From CAINDR01 sp964495615 (lineage in GTDB: Bacteria > Patescibacteriota > Patescibacteriia > Patescibacteriales > UBA12465): DNA of 23,376 nucleotides. The notes below the pieces were generated by a model. The model was not told where the DNA came from. It did no database searches and was given only the letters and a program-made list of their open reading frames with translations. Position 1 is the first letter of the stretch, and each line of letters begins with the position of its first letter. The DNA lies in contig CAZBVX010000010.1 in the NCBI GenBank assembly GCA_964495615.1, positions 1 to 23,376 of the forward strand, read 5' to 3'. The translations under genes were made by a program, and so were the position numbers. Below are positions 6,747-13,598 of the stretch, in pieces.

Positions 6747-8462
6747 CTATAGCATGTTATCTTTTCTTTCTCTGACATATCGCGTCCAATCTTCTGCAAT
6801 ATCCAAAAGAACTTTGAACGGTGCTTCAATAATGAAATCAAAAATAAAGACAAAGAAATTCAATTTTGAAGCTTTACCGGAAAGCCATTTGCCAACCGCA
6901 ATAATCGGCATATAAAACAAATCGATCAGAAAACCAAAAAAGCTATCTCTTTTTTGAACGATAATTAAATTTTTCACATCCTTGGTAACCACAATACTAA
7001 AGAAGCTGACAAAGGCCAAGAAGAACATGAAGATTGTCATGCTAACCCAGTTGAAATTCAACCAGGACAAAGCTTTCAAAATAAAATAAGTGGAGACAAA
7101 GAAGGCAGCGGTATATAAAAGATTGAAAAAGAAATTAACCACTCGCTGGCGTTTTTTTGGTCCCGGCACCAGAATCGGCTGCTTTCTTTCCATTCCCGCC
7201 AAAGAAATTTCTTTAACGCCGGCAATAATTTTGTCGGTGTTTTTTTTGCCAGGGGTGCGCGACATCAAAACAATAAAAAACAGAAGAACCGCCGGAAAAG
7301 CAATATTGATACCCAGAGCAAAAACATTCAGCGGTTCATTAAACCAATGGATTGCTGGAATTTCGATCAAGAGCACAAAAATAGACTTGGTGAAAAAAAT
7401 ATAAATAATACTGCGGATTGCTTTGCGCCAAAGGCGGCTATTTTCTTTTTTATATTTTGTTTCACAAGTTTTTTTGACTCCCTTCAAAAATTTTCCCTCA
7501 TCACGGCTCAATTCTTCATAGGCTTTCACGGGATCACCCTGAACATTTTCTAATAAAACGTTGTAATACAAAGAATAAACTTTCACTAAACGATCCAATG
7601 GCTTGACTAATGGATGGGTTAATTGATTATTCATAGCCTGGCGCAAAGCCGGCAAAGAATCGGCAATTTGTTTTATTTCTGCCAATGATAAGTTGTCCCT
7701 GTCGATACCGCTCCAATTGGCGTTGTAGTATTTGAACAAAATCAAACCAAGCATGTCTTTATCAAAGCGCATAAAAACTCGATTGATGCTCAAATAGGTT
7801 TGAATTTCCAAGTTTTCTTGATAAGGCAAACTCTTTGGTAACTCCAAATTTTTGGATAAAATTGCAAACATATTGGAAACAATATGATGCTTAACCCGAT
7901 TGAGGTTGAAATTCTCTTCAATTTCACAAGCCGCCAAAGACAAAATCCAGTTGATGGTTGAATTTTTTTCTTTGATTAAATCTTTTGCCTGACCCAAATC
8001 TGTTTTTATGTTCAACAAGGAATTAATCCTGGCCACGCTATAATTTTTTAATAAAATATATTTTTCCAACAGAATGGCGGTTTCCTTGATTTTTGTTTCC
8101 GGTAATTTGTTGTTTGGCAAATAGCCGGCCCTAATCAATTCGGTGAGAAGATGCTGCGCTAATTTTTCATTGCTGGCTTCTTTCAAAACTCCTTCAATCA
8201 CTACTTGGCGCTTCAGAATGCGGACAATGGCATTTTTTCGCAACAAATGTTCTTCTTCAAAATCAACCGCGTTGCGAATCTTCTCATAAACAAAAGAAAT
8301 TTTGGAAATCATTTCCGAAACGCTAATTTTTGGCATGCCGTCATCAACATCATTACTGCTTTTTTTTTCTGAATGAATCAACTGAAAAAGACGCTTGGCT
8401 TCGGCGTTTAGTTCAGCGCCGCGAGTGACATCGGCGCGGCGGATTAAAGTTGGGCTGACCAT
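6747..8462 (-). CDS. conserved-looking multi-pass membrane protein, function unknown
   Basis: A 571-residue protein that I cannot assign to a named family. Residues 1-345 are soluble-looking, mostly helical and charged, with no catalytic motif I recognise. Four strong hydrophobic segments follow (about 349-373, 377-400, 440-464 and 471-492), then a C-terminal stretch of two hydrophobic or amphipathic helices (about 508-527 and 533-555) and a charged end (DWTRYVRERKDNML). Between the second and third segments is a basic loop (about 401-440). The C-terminal pattern FIIEAPFKVLLDIAEDW resembles ends I associate with CPR membrane proteins, from memory only. It heads the minus-strand run to metG and the protease, with its own promoter at 8492-8520, divergent from secE. 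Confidence 0.85.
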   Translation of the reverse strand: MVSPTLIRRADVTRGAELNAEAKRLFQLIHSEKKSSNDVDDGMPKISVSEMISKISFVYEKIRNAVDFEEEHLLRKNAIVRILKRQVVIEGVLKEASNEKLAQHLLTELIRAGYLPNNKLPETKIKETAILLEKYILLKNYSVARINSLLNIKTDLGQAKDLIKEKNSTINWILSLAACEIEENFNLNRVKHHIVSNMFAILSKNLELPKSLPYQENLEIQTYLSINRVFMRFDKDMLGLILFKYYNANWSGIDRDNLSLAEIKQIADSLPALRQAMNNQLTHPLVKPLDRLVKVYSLYYNVLLENVQGDPVKAYEELSRDEGKFLKGVKKTCETKYKKENSRLWRKAIRSIIYIFFTKSIFVLLIEIPAIHWFNEPLNVFALGINIAFPAVLLFFIVLMSRTPGKKNTDKIIAGVKEISLAGMERKQPILVPGPKKRQRVVNFFFNLLYTAAFFVSTYFILKALSWLNFNWVSMTIFMFFLAFVSFFSIVVTKDVKNLIIVQKRDSFFGFLIDLFYMPIIAVGKWLSGKASKLNFFVFIFDFIIEAPFKVLLDIAEDWTRYVRERKDNML

Positions 8463-8491
8463 ATATATTTTTAGGCTAATTATCTAAGTTT

Positions 8492-8520
8492 ATTTTAGGC
8501 TGTTTGGCGGAAAAAGGCAA
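8492..8520 (-). promoter_or_regulatory. promoter for the 571-residue membrane protein operon
   Basis: Read on the minus strand: TTGCCT (8520-8515), a 17-base spacer, TAAAAT (8497-8492). This would give a leader of roughly 20-25 bases before the ATG at 8462. It lies back to back with the secE promoter. Confidence 0.55.
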
Positions 8521-8532
8521 TCTTGAGAAAGC

Positions 8533-8561
8533 TTGACAAGTAAGTCAATTTTTCTTAAAAT
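8533..8561 (+). promoter_or_regulatory. promoter of the secE-nusG-rplK-rplA operon
   Basis: Consensus TTGACA (8533-8538), a 17-bp spacer and TAAAAT (8556-8561). The -35 box is part of a small inverted repeat, TTGAC-AAGTAA-GTCAA (8533-8548). Transcription would start near 8568, leaving a leader of only about 12 bases if translation begins at 8580. Confidence 0.75.
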
Positions 8562-8579
8562 AATCATAGATAAGTGAAG

Positions 8580-8819
8580 ATGGCCGGCAAGGCTGTTTTT
8601 AATTACTTTACCCAATATTTTGCAAATTTTATGAACAAGTTAAGCACTTACATCAAAGCATCCTACGAAGAGATGAAAAAAGTCACTTGGCCGAGCAAAA
8701 AAGAAACCACAAATTACACAATTTTGGTGATCATTTTTAGTTTGGCAGTTGCCTTATTTTTGGGCCTCTTAGATTATCTTTTTAATCTTGGATTAGCACA
8801 AATTATTACAAAATACTAA
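8580..8819 (+). CDS. secE: preprotein translocase subunit SecE
   Basis: Small membrane subunit of the SecYEG channel that clamps SecY. The bacterial SecE core is clear: an amphipathic helix, then KKVTWPSKKET (about 33-43), then a single membrane segment (about 46-70). Three starts are possible: GTG 8574, ATG 8580 and ATG 8631 (giving a 62-aa form starting MNKLSTYIK, closer to the usual minimal length). I list 8580, but the promoter is so close that the 8631 start is a serious alternative. No Shine-Dalgarno decides between them. It is the first gene of the secE-nusG-rplK-rplA operon, an order conserved across bacteria. Confidence 0.93.
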   Translation: MAGKAVFNYFTQYFANFMNKLSTYIKASYEEMKKVTWPSKKETTNYTILVIIFSLAVALFLGLLDYLFNLGLAQIITKY

Positions 8820-8834
8820 TAGTTCTTTTTAACA

Positions 8835-8875
8835 GGGCTAGCAAATGAAAATAAAAGATTATTTTCCTTGCGCCC
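8835..8875 (+). promoter_or_regulatory. mRNA hairpin between secE and nusG
   Basis: GGGC (8835-8838) pairs with GCCC (8872-8875), GCAA (8841-8844) with TTGC (8868-8871), and GAAAATAA (8847-8854) with TTATTTTC (8859-8866). This makes a long stem with one bulge, a small internal loop and an AAGA tetraloop. No T-run follows, so it is not an intrinsic terminator. It ends 12 bases before the nusG ATG and could affect nusG initiation or act as an RNase site. Its function is unknown. Confidence 0.6.
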
Positions 8876-8887
8876 TCACGGACCTTT

Positions 8888-9430
8888 ATGGCCAAACAGC
8901 TCCTAAATCAAGGCCGACGCTGGTATGTTCTTCATACCTACTCGGGCTACGAAGAAAATGTTGCCCAAAATCTCAAACAAAGAATTGAGTCTTTGGACAT
9001 GGAAGACAAGATTTTCAACATCTTAATTCCAACTGAAAAGAAAATAAAAATCAAAAACGGCAAGAGAAAAGTGACCGAGGAAAAAATCTTTCCTGGCTAC
9101 ATCTTGGTTGAAATGGAAGTAACTGATGAATCTTGGTATATTGTTCGCAACACTCCAAATGTTACTGGTTTTATCGGTACTGGTACTATTCCAACCCCGA
9201 TTAGCGAAGAAGAAGTAAAATCCCTCCAGAAAAGAATGGGTGTTGAGGATCCAAAATTCAAAATTGATGTTACCGTTGGCGAACCAGTCACCATCAACGA
9301 AGGACCATTCAAAAACATGGAAGGAAAAGTCACCGCAATTGATGAAGCAAAAGGAAAGGTCAAAGTTTCCGTCACCATTTTTGGTCGTGAAACCCCAGTT
9401 GAATTGGACTTCCTACAAATCAAAAAATAA
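8888..9430 (+). CDS. nusG: transcription termination/antitermination protein NusG
   Basis: Binds RNA polymerase across its cleft, affecting pausing and termination and coupling transcription to the ribosome. At 180 aa it has the NGN domain (about 10-115) with WYVLHTYSGYEENVAQNL at the start and FPGYILVEM near residue 70, then VRNTPNVTGFIG. A linker leads to a C-terminal KOW domain (about 127-178) with GEPVTINEGPFKNMEGKV. The length is typical of bacterial NusG. No Shine-Dalgarno is present upstream of the ATG. It sits 68 bases after secE, separated by a strong hairpin. Confidence 0.97.
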   Translation: MAKQLLNQGRRWYVLHTYSGYEENVAQNLKQRIESLDMEDKIFNILIPTEKKIKIKNGKRKVTEEKIFPGYILVEMEVTDESWYIVRNTPNVTGFIGTGTIPTPISEEEVKSLQKRMGVEDPKFKIDVTVGEPVTINEGPFKNMEGKVTAIDEAKGKVKVSVTIFGRETPVELDFLQIKK

Positions 9431-9451
9431 TAAATTTTTATTATAAACAAG

Positions 9452-9490
9452 TTTTTTCCGTTTCGTTTATCGAGGCTTCTACGGAAAAAA
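9452..9490 (+). promoter_or_regulatory. hairpin in the rplK leader
   Basis: TTTTTTCCGT (9452-9461) is perfectly complementary to ACGGAAAAAA (9481-9490), with a 19-base loop. It lies in the 69-base gap between nusG and rplK, ending 9 bases before the rplK ATG. The plus strand has no T-run after the stem, so it is not a plus-strand intrinsic terminator. It may hide or expose the rplK start region. It does not match the L1-binding pattern seen before rplA. Confidence 0.5.
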
Positions 9491-9499
9491 CAGAAAAAT

Positions 9500-9925
9500 A
9501 TGGCTAAGAAAATTAAAGCTAAAATCAAATTACAAATTACTGGCGGTCAAGCAAATCCAGCTCCTCCGGTCGGACCAGCCTTGGGCCAACACGGCTTGAA
9601 CATTGCTGAATTCTGCCAAAAATTTAATGACCAAACCAGAGCAACCCGCATGGGTGATGTTGTGCCGGTAGAAATTACTGTCTATGATGATCGCACCTAT
9701 GACTTTATCTTGAAAACTGCTCCAGCCGCTGAATTAATCAAAAAAGCAGCTGGCATCAAAAAAGGCGCAGCCAAACCAAAAAGTGAAGTCGCTGGTTCAA
9801 TCACCAAAGCACAATTGGAAGAAATTGCCAAAACAAAAATGGCTGATTTAAGTGCTCATGATGTTGAGGCAGCAATGAATATTATTGCTGGTACTGCCAG
9901 AAACATGGGGGTTGAAGTGAAATAG
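9500..9925 (+). CDS. rplK: 50S ribosomal protein L11 (uL11)
   Basis: Builds the base of the L7/L12 stalk on 23S rRNA, the GTPase-associated centre. The 141-aa length is typical. The N-terminal domain carries the proline-rich block GGQANPAPPVGPALGQHGLN (about 13-32), and the C-terminal rRNA-binding domain holds KTAPAAELIKKAAGI (about 75-89) and DLSAHDVEAAMNIIAGTARNMG. It starts at ATG 9500 after an A-rich leader with no strong Shine-Dalgarno. It precedes rplA in the conserved L11 operon order. Confidence 0.98.
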   Translation: MAKKIKAKIKLQITGGQANPAPPVGPALGQHGLNIAEFCQKFNDQTRATRMGDVVPVEITVYDDRTYDFILKTAPAAELIKKAAGIKKGAAKPKSEVAGSITKAQLEEIAKTKMADLSAHDVEAAMNIIAGTARNMGVEVK

Positions 9926-9937
9926 TTATTAATTAAT

Positions 9938-9978
9938 GATTCGTGGGAGTACGCCAAAGGCGCACGCTTACCACGATC
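9938..9978 (+). promoter_or_regulatory. L1-binding leader (23S L1-stalk mimic) before rplA
   Basis: The outer stem GAT-(T)-CGTGG (9938-9946) pairs with CCACGATC (9971-9978). The inner stem CGCC (9952-9955) pairs with GGCG (9959-9962) around an AAA loop. The asymmetric internal loop carries GAG on one side and CGCTTA on the other. The pair GTGGGAG ... TTACCAC reproduces the L1-stalk region of E. coli 23S rRNA (GGUGGGAG ... AAUACCACC) and the L1 leaders known between rplK and rplA in other bacteria. It ends 8 bases before the rplA ATG, so L1 bound here could block its own translation. Confidence 0.75.
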
Positions 9979-9986
9979 AGAAATAT

Positions 9987-10700
9987 ATGAAAAAAGAACA
10001 AACAAAAAAGACGAATGCAAGCGCAGCCAAAAAGAAAGCTGCTAATGCTGAATTGTTCGATCGCAACAAAGTTTATACTCTGGCTGAAGCGATTGAAATT
10101 GCTAAAAAATCCAGCACTGTGAAATTTGATGCTTCTGTTGAAGTTCATTTTCGCCTTGGTATCAATCCGAAAAAAGGAGATCAGCAAGTTAGAGGCGCCG
10201 TAAGTTTGCCTCATGGTACTGGAAAAACTGTTAAAGTTGCAGCTTTTGTCCCTTCCGATAAGGAAAAAGAGGTGAAAGAAGCTGGAGCTGATTATGTTGG
10301 TGGAGAAGATTTGATTGACGAGATCAAAAAATCAGAAAAAACTGATTTTCAAGTCGCTGTCGCTACACCAGACATGATGAAAAATTTAGCAACAATCGCC
10401 AAAATTTTGGGCACCAGAGGTTTAATGCCTTCCCCAAAAAACGATACTGTCACTTTGAATCCGGCCAAAGCCGTCACTGAATTAAAGAAAGGAAAAATTT
10501 CTTTCAAAAATGACGACACCGGAAACTTGCATGCAGTTATCGGCAGAGTAAGCTTTGATAATGCGAAGCTTGTTGAGAATTATCAAGCACTCCTGGACAC
10601 TGTAAAAAAATCAAAACCAGTGGCCTCCAAGGGATCATATTTAAAAAATATCTCCATTTGTTCGTCAATGGGGCCTGGAATCAGAGTTGCCATCTCATAA
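9987..10700 (+). CDS. rplA: 50S ribosomal protein L1 (uL1)
   Basis: Forms the mobile L1 stalk that moves deacylated tRNA out of the E site, and represses its own operon in many bacteria. From ATG 9987 the protein is 237 aa, a typical length. The signature GTRGLMPSPKNDTV matches the family GPRGLMPNPK block, and the C-terminus has KGSYLKNISICSSMGPGI. An in-frame ATG at 9936 would add 17 residues (MIRGSTPK...), but it lies at the edge of the L1-binding hairpin and would translate through it, so I reject it. The N-terminus is lysine-rich. Presence of L1 excludes the Parcubacteria lineage reported to lack it. Confidence 0.96.
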   Translation: MKKEQTKKTNASAAKKKAANAELFDRNKVYTLAEAIEIAKKSSTVKFDASVEVHFRLGINPKKGDQQVRGAVSLPHGTGKTVKVAAFVPSDKEKEVKEAGADYVGGEDLIDEIKKSEKTDFQVAVATPDMMKNLATIAKILGTRGLMPSPKNDTVTLNPAKAVTELKKGKISFKNDDTGNLHAVIGRVSFDNAKLVENYQALLDTVKKSKPVASKGSYLKNISICSSMGPGIRVAIS

Positions 10701-10726
10701 GCAAGCCGCACCGCTCCCATAAAGAG

Positions 10727-10770
10727 CGGCCGGTTCAGGTCATTTTGTGGCTTGAACCGGCCGTTTTTTT
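10727..10770 (+). terminator. intrinsic terminator of the secE-rplA operon
   Basis: CGGCCGGTTCAGG (10727-10739) pairs with CTTGAACCGGCCG (10751-10763), including one G-T pair. An 11-base loop separates the arms, and seven T follow. The upstream segment CCGCTC (10711-10716) can instead pair with GAGCGG (10724-10729), which shares three bases with the terminator stem, so a competing hairpin is possible. Confidence 0.9.
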
Positions 10771-10772
10771 GT

Positions 10773-10801
10773 TTGACGAAACAAGCGCAAATTGCTAAAA
10801 T
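10773..10801 (+). promoter_or_regulatory. promoter of the RRM protein gene
   Basis: TTGACG (10773-10778), a 17-bp spacer and TAAAAT (10796-10801). The -35 box begins three bases after the terminator T-run. The leader would be about 63 bases. Confidence 0.7.
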
Positions 10802-10807
10802 CCTAAA

Positions 10808-10856
10808 CGTAAGGTAAGAAAGGTCGTTCTTACGCTAAAAAAATCAACCGCTTACG
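10808..10856 (+). promoter_or_regulatory. structured 5' leader of the RRM gene
   Basis: GTAAGAA (10814-10820) pairs with TTCTTAC (10827-10833) around an AGGTCG loop. The flanking CGTAAG (10808-10813) can pair with CTTACG (10851-10856), enclosing the first stem. The leader ends 14 bases before the ATG. Because the gene encodes a single-strand RNA-binding protein, autoregulation through this leader is possible, but that is inference. Confidence 0.45.
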
Positions 10857-10870
10857 CGAAATCAAATAAA

Positions 10871-11125
10871 ATGAAAAAATTATTCGTTGGTGGATTAGCC
10901 TTCAAAACTACTGAAGATGGTCTACGCAGTTTGTTCGCCCAAGCTGGTGAAATTGAATCCGCAGTGATTATCATGGATCGCATGACCAATCGCTCCAAGG
11001 GTTTTGGCTTCGTAGAAATGTCTACTGAAGAAGAAGCTCAGAAAGCTGTTTCAATGTTCAACGGCATGGAATTTGAGGGCCGCCGCATCGTTGTTAACGA
11101 AGCTCGTCCACTTGAACCTCGCTAG
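10871..11125 (+). CDS. single-RRM RNA-binding protein
   Basis: An 84-aa protein consisting of one RNA recognition motif, like the small Rbp proteins of cyanobacteria and other bacteria. RNP2 is LFVGGL (4-9) and RNP1 is KGFGFVEM (43-50); the aromatic residues that stack on RNA bases are present (Phe5, Phe45, Phe47). The beta-alpha-beta-beta-alpha-beta fold is complete, ending VVNEARPLEPR. It is monocistronic, with its own promoter, a folded leader and a terminator, an arrangement that fits high, separately controlled expression. In other bacteria such proteins act as RNA chaperones or respond to cold. The RNA targets here are unknown. Confidence 0.96.
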   Translation: MKKLFVGGLAFKTTEDGLRSLFAQAGEIESAVIIMDRMTNRSKGFGFVEMSTEEEAQKAVSMFNGMEFEGRRIVVNEARPLEPR

Positions 11126-11140
11126 AAAATTGCACAATCA

Positions 11141-11168
11141 AAAAAACGCTCCGCAAGGGGCGTTTTTT
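11141..11168. terminator. bidirectional intrinsic terminator
   Basis: AAAAAACGCTCC (11141-11152), loop GCAA, GGGGCGTTTTTT (11157-11168), with one G-T pair in the stem. It has A-run and T-run flanks on both sides, so it can end both the RRM transcript (plus) and the cca-iscU transcript (minus). Confidence 0.88.
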
Positions 11169-11186
11169 GTTATTAAAAAAAATGGT

Positions 11187-11627
11187 TTATTTTTTCTTTA
11201 AGATTTTTTTGACTTTTTTTACTTCTTCAATCACTTTCTTTTTTGGCTGTTCGTCAACATTTTTTTCGTAGTCTTTGATGGCTTTTTGTAAACCTTCAAC
11301 TGCCATTACTGAACAATGAATTTTTTGTTGAGGCAATCCGCCAAGATCTTCCACAATTTCTTTCCATTTGAATTTTTTGGCTTCCTCCACAGTCATTCCC
11401 TTCACCTTTTCAGTCATAATGGAAGCAGTGGCGATATTGGAAGCACAGCCGAAAGACAAGAATTTCACATCCTGCACTTTGCCGTTTTTTACTTTCAAAT
11501 AAAAATTTAATTGATCACCGCAAACCATATTGCCGATTTCTGCAAAACCATCCGGCCTCTCCATTTTACCAATATTTTTCGGATGAAGAAAGTGGTTAAT
11601 TGTTTTTTTAGTATATTTTAGAGCCAT
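11187..11627 (-). CDS. iscU: Fe-S cluster assembly scaffold IscU/NifU-like
   Basis: Scaffold on which sulfur from the desulfurase and iron are assembled into [2Fe-2S] clusters before transfer to client proteins. The three ligand cysteines are present: Cys36 (MVCGD, with the conserved Asp), Cys61 (SFGCASNIATAS) and Cys105 (IHCSVMAVEG). After the IscU core (about 1-120) there is an extra lysine/glutamate-rich tail (KKKVIEEVKKVKKILKKK), not found in E. coli IscU. The start is 5 bases from the end of iscS, so the two are co-transcribed. Clients nearby include the iron-sulfur-rich hydrogenase and NuoF-like proteins. Confidence 0.93.
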   Translation of the reverse strand: MALKYTKKTINHFLHPKNIGKMERPDGFAEIGNMVCGDQLNFYLKVKNGKVQDVKFLSFGCASNIATASIMTEKVKGMTVEEAKKFKWKEIVEDLGGLPQQKIHCSVMAVEGLQKAIKDYEKNVDEQPKKKVIEEVKKVKKILKKK

Positions 11628-11632
11628 ATATT

Positions 11633-12790
11633 TTAGAGATGAGAAACTGGAGAAAATTCTCTGAGCCGCCCTACAGTTTCTGTCACCATTTTAATTGTGT
11701 AATCAATTTCTTTTTCGGTTGTTTCTTTGCCCAGGGAGAATCTTATATTACTATTAAGAAAATTTTTATTCAAGCCAATGGCCGCCAAAACACTGGAAGC
11801 CTTTAAATTGGTGGCCGAACAAGCAGAGCCGGTTGAAACAAAAATTCCTTTGTAGGACAAATCGATCAAAATTGCTTCTCCTTCAACATAGCCGAACATC
11901 ACATTCAAATTTGCCGGCACTCGCTCCTGAACACTCCCATTAATCTGAATGTCTGGGAGATTTTTTTTCAAGCCATTCCAGAGGCGATCGCGTAATTTTT
12001 TGACTCGTTTAATGTGATCATTTCTTTCTTGATAAGCTAATTCCAAAGCAGTAACCAAACCGACGATTCCCGGAAGATTGTAGGTGCCCGCTCTCTTGCC
12101 ATCTTCTTGTCCGCCGCCAATAATCAAAGGTTCGGCATAAATTTTTGGATTCAAATAAGCCAGACCAACCCCTTTTGGTCCGCCAAATTTGTGTGCTGAA
12201 AGGCTAAGGGCATCTACTCCCAATTCTTTAATATTTATTTTGAGATAAGGAACAGCCTGAACAGCATCAGTGTGAAAAAAGACATCATGTTTTTTTGCTA
12301 CTTTCACTAATTCGGAAATATTTTGAATGGTACCAATTTCATTATTGACCATCATCACGGAAACGAGGATTGTTTTTTGGTCGATCAGTTTTGCTAATTC
12401 TTTTGGATCAATTAATCCTTCTTGGTTAGCGGGAATAATTGAAACCCGAAAACCATCTTTTTCGAGCTGGCGGGCAGATTCTCGCACGCAAGGGTGTTCA
12501 ATGGCAGAAATAATAACATGATCACCTTTTTTGCGATTTGCACGAGCGATTCCTTTGAGAAGATAGTTGTTTGATTCTGTGGCGCTGCTGGTGAAAATAA
12601 TTCCCTTTGGATCAGCGCCAAGAATTTTGGCCGCCTTTTCACGGCAATTGGTCAGAATATTAAAATTATCTTGTCCCATCTCATGAATCGAGGAAGCGTT
12701 GCCATAATCGACAGAAAAATAAGGCAGCATCGCTTTGAAAACACGCGGATCAGTTTTGGTGGTGGCAGCATTGTCTAGATAAACCTTCAT
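11633..12790 (-). CDS. iscS: cysteine desulfurase (NifS/IscS family)
   Basis: PLP enzyme that removes sulfur from cysteine to form an enzyme persulfide for Fe-S cluster and tRNA thiolation pathways. The 385-aa length is typical. Visible features are the N-terminal YLDNAATTKTDPRV block, HTDAVQA (about 173-179), the PLP lysine in SLSAHKFGGPKGVG (Lys201) and the catalytic Cys324 in STGSACSATN on the active-site loop. It is encoded one base after the cyclophilin gene and five bases before iscU, so this is the sulfur donor for that scaffold. No IscR, HscA, HscB or ferredoxin gene is beside it. Confidence 0.95.
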   Translation of the reverse strand: MKVYLDNAATTKTDPRVFKAMLPYFSVDYGNASSIHEMGQDNFNILTNCREKAAKILGADPKGIIFTSSATESNNYLLKGIARANRKKGDHVIISAIEHPCVRESARQLEKDGFRVSIIPANQEGLIDPKELAKLIDQKTILVSVMMVNNEIGTIQNISELVKVAKKHDVFFHTDAVQAVPYLKINIKELGVDALSLSAHKFGGPKGVGLAYLNPKIYAEPLIIGGGQEDGKRAGTYNLPGIVGLVTALELAYQERNDHIKRVKKLRDRLWNGLKKNLPDIQINGSVQERVPANLNVMFGYVEGEAILIDLSYKGIFVSTGSACSATNLKASSVLAAIGLNKNFLNSNIRFSLGKETTEKEIDYTIKMVTETVGRLREFSPVSHL

Positions 12791-12791
12791 T

Positions 12792-13574
12792 TTATTTCAA
12801 GGTGATGCTAGTAATCACAACTGGGTTAACTGGACGATCATTAGCGTCAACAGAAGATTGGGAAATTTTATTTATAATATCCATTCCTTCAACCACTTCT
12901 CCAAAAACTGGGTGTTTGTCATCCAAATAGGAATTATCAGCGACGTTAATGAAAAATTGTGAACCACCAGTGTTTGGTCCAGCATTAGCCATCGAAATAG
13001 TGCCGATTTTATTACTCAAATCTTCACCGAATTCATCTTTGATGGTGTAGCCAGGACCGCCGGTTCCCCAACGGCTAATCATGGAATCTTCTTTGGTGTA
13101 TTGGTCGCCGCCTTGAATCATGAAGTTGGCAATTACTCGATGGAATTTTACATTATTGTAGTAGCCAATTTTGGCAAGATTCAAAAAATTATTAACCGTC
13201 AAAGGAACTTTTTCATTATAAAATTTGATTGTAAAATTTCCCTGGTTAGTATTGAAAGTGGCTTGGCTATATTGAGCAGTCAAATTTTCAAATTTGCTTT
13301 GGTCGATGTTCATCATAGTATTTTTTTTCACTGTTCCGGTATTAGTGGTGCTCACTTCTTCGGCACCAGAAATTCCAGAAAGTTCTTGTTTAAGTTTATT
13401 TTTATCAACATTTATGTTTGCGGCTTGATTTTCCGCAGCGGTGGCTTCTGCTTCCAGAGCAGCAACCTCCTCTTCGTCTAAAATAATTTCTGCTTTTGGA
13501 GTAGTGGCAGTGCCGCAAGCACTAAGGGTTAGCGCTGAAACTGTCAACAGAGAAAATAAAAAATATTTTTTCAT
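12792..13574 (-). CDS. cyclophilin-type peptidyl-prolyl isomerase, lipoprotein
   Basis: Probable extracytoplasmic foldase tethered by a lipid. The N-terminus MKKYFLFSLLTVSALTLSAC is a lipoprotein signal with lipobox LSAC and lipid-bearing Cys20. Residues 21-95 are a low-complexity, Glu/Ala/Asn-rich linker. The cyclophilin domain fills about 98-260, with FHRVIANFMIQGGD (catalytic Arg in FHR) and GGSQFFI. KHPVFGEVV follows, with Phe in place of the cyclosporin-binding Trp. It lies 24 bases after cca and one base before iscS. The grouping with cytoplasmic Fe-S genes probably reflects co-expression rather than a shared pathway. Confidence 0.94.
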   Translation of the reverse strand: MKKYFLFSLLTVSALTLSACGTATTPKAEIILDEEEVAALEAEATAAENQAANINVDKNKLKQELSGISGAEEVSTTNTGTVKKNTMMNIDQSKFENLTAQYSQATFNTNQGNFTIKFYNEKVPLTVNNFLNLAKIGYYNNVKFHRVIANFMIQGGDQYTKEDSMISRWGTGGPGYTIKDEFGEDLSNKIGTISMANAGPNTGGSQFFINVADNSYLDDKHPVFGEVVEGMDIINKISQSSVDANDRPVNPVVITSITLK

Positions 13575-13598
13575 ATTATTTTTTTGGCTTTCTTAAAA

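Noticed and set aside
9936..9986. 17-residue N-terminal extension of L1 from ATG 9936
   Set aside because: These codons form the L1-binding hairpin in the leader and the added residues do not match L1.
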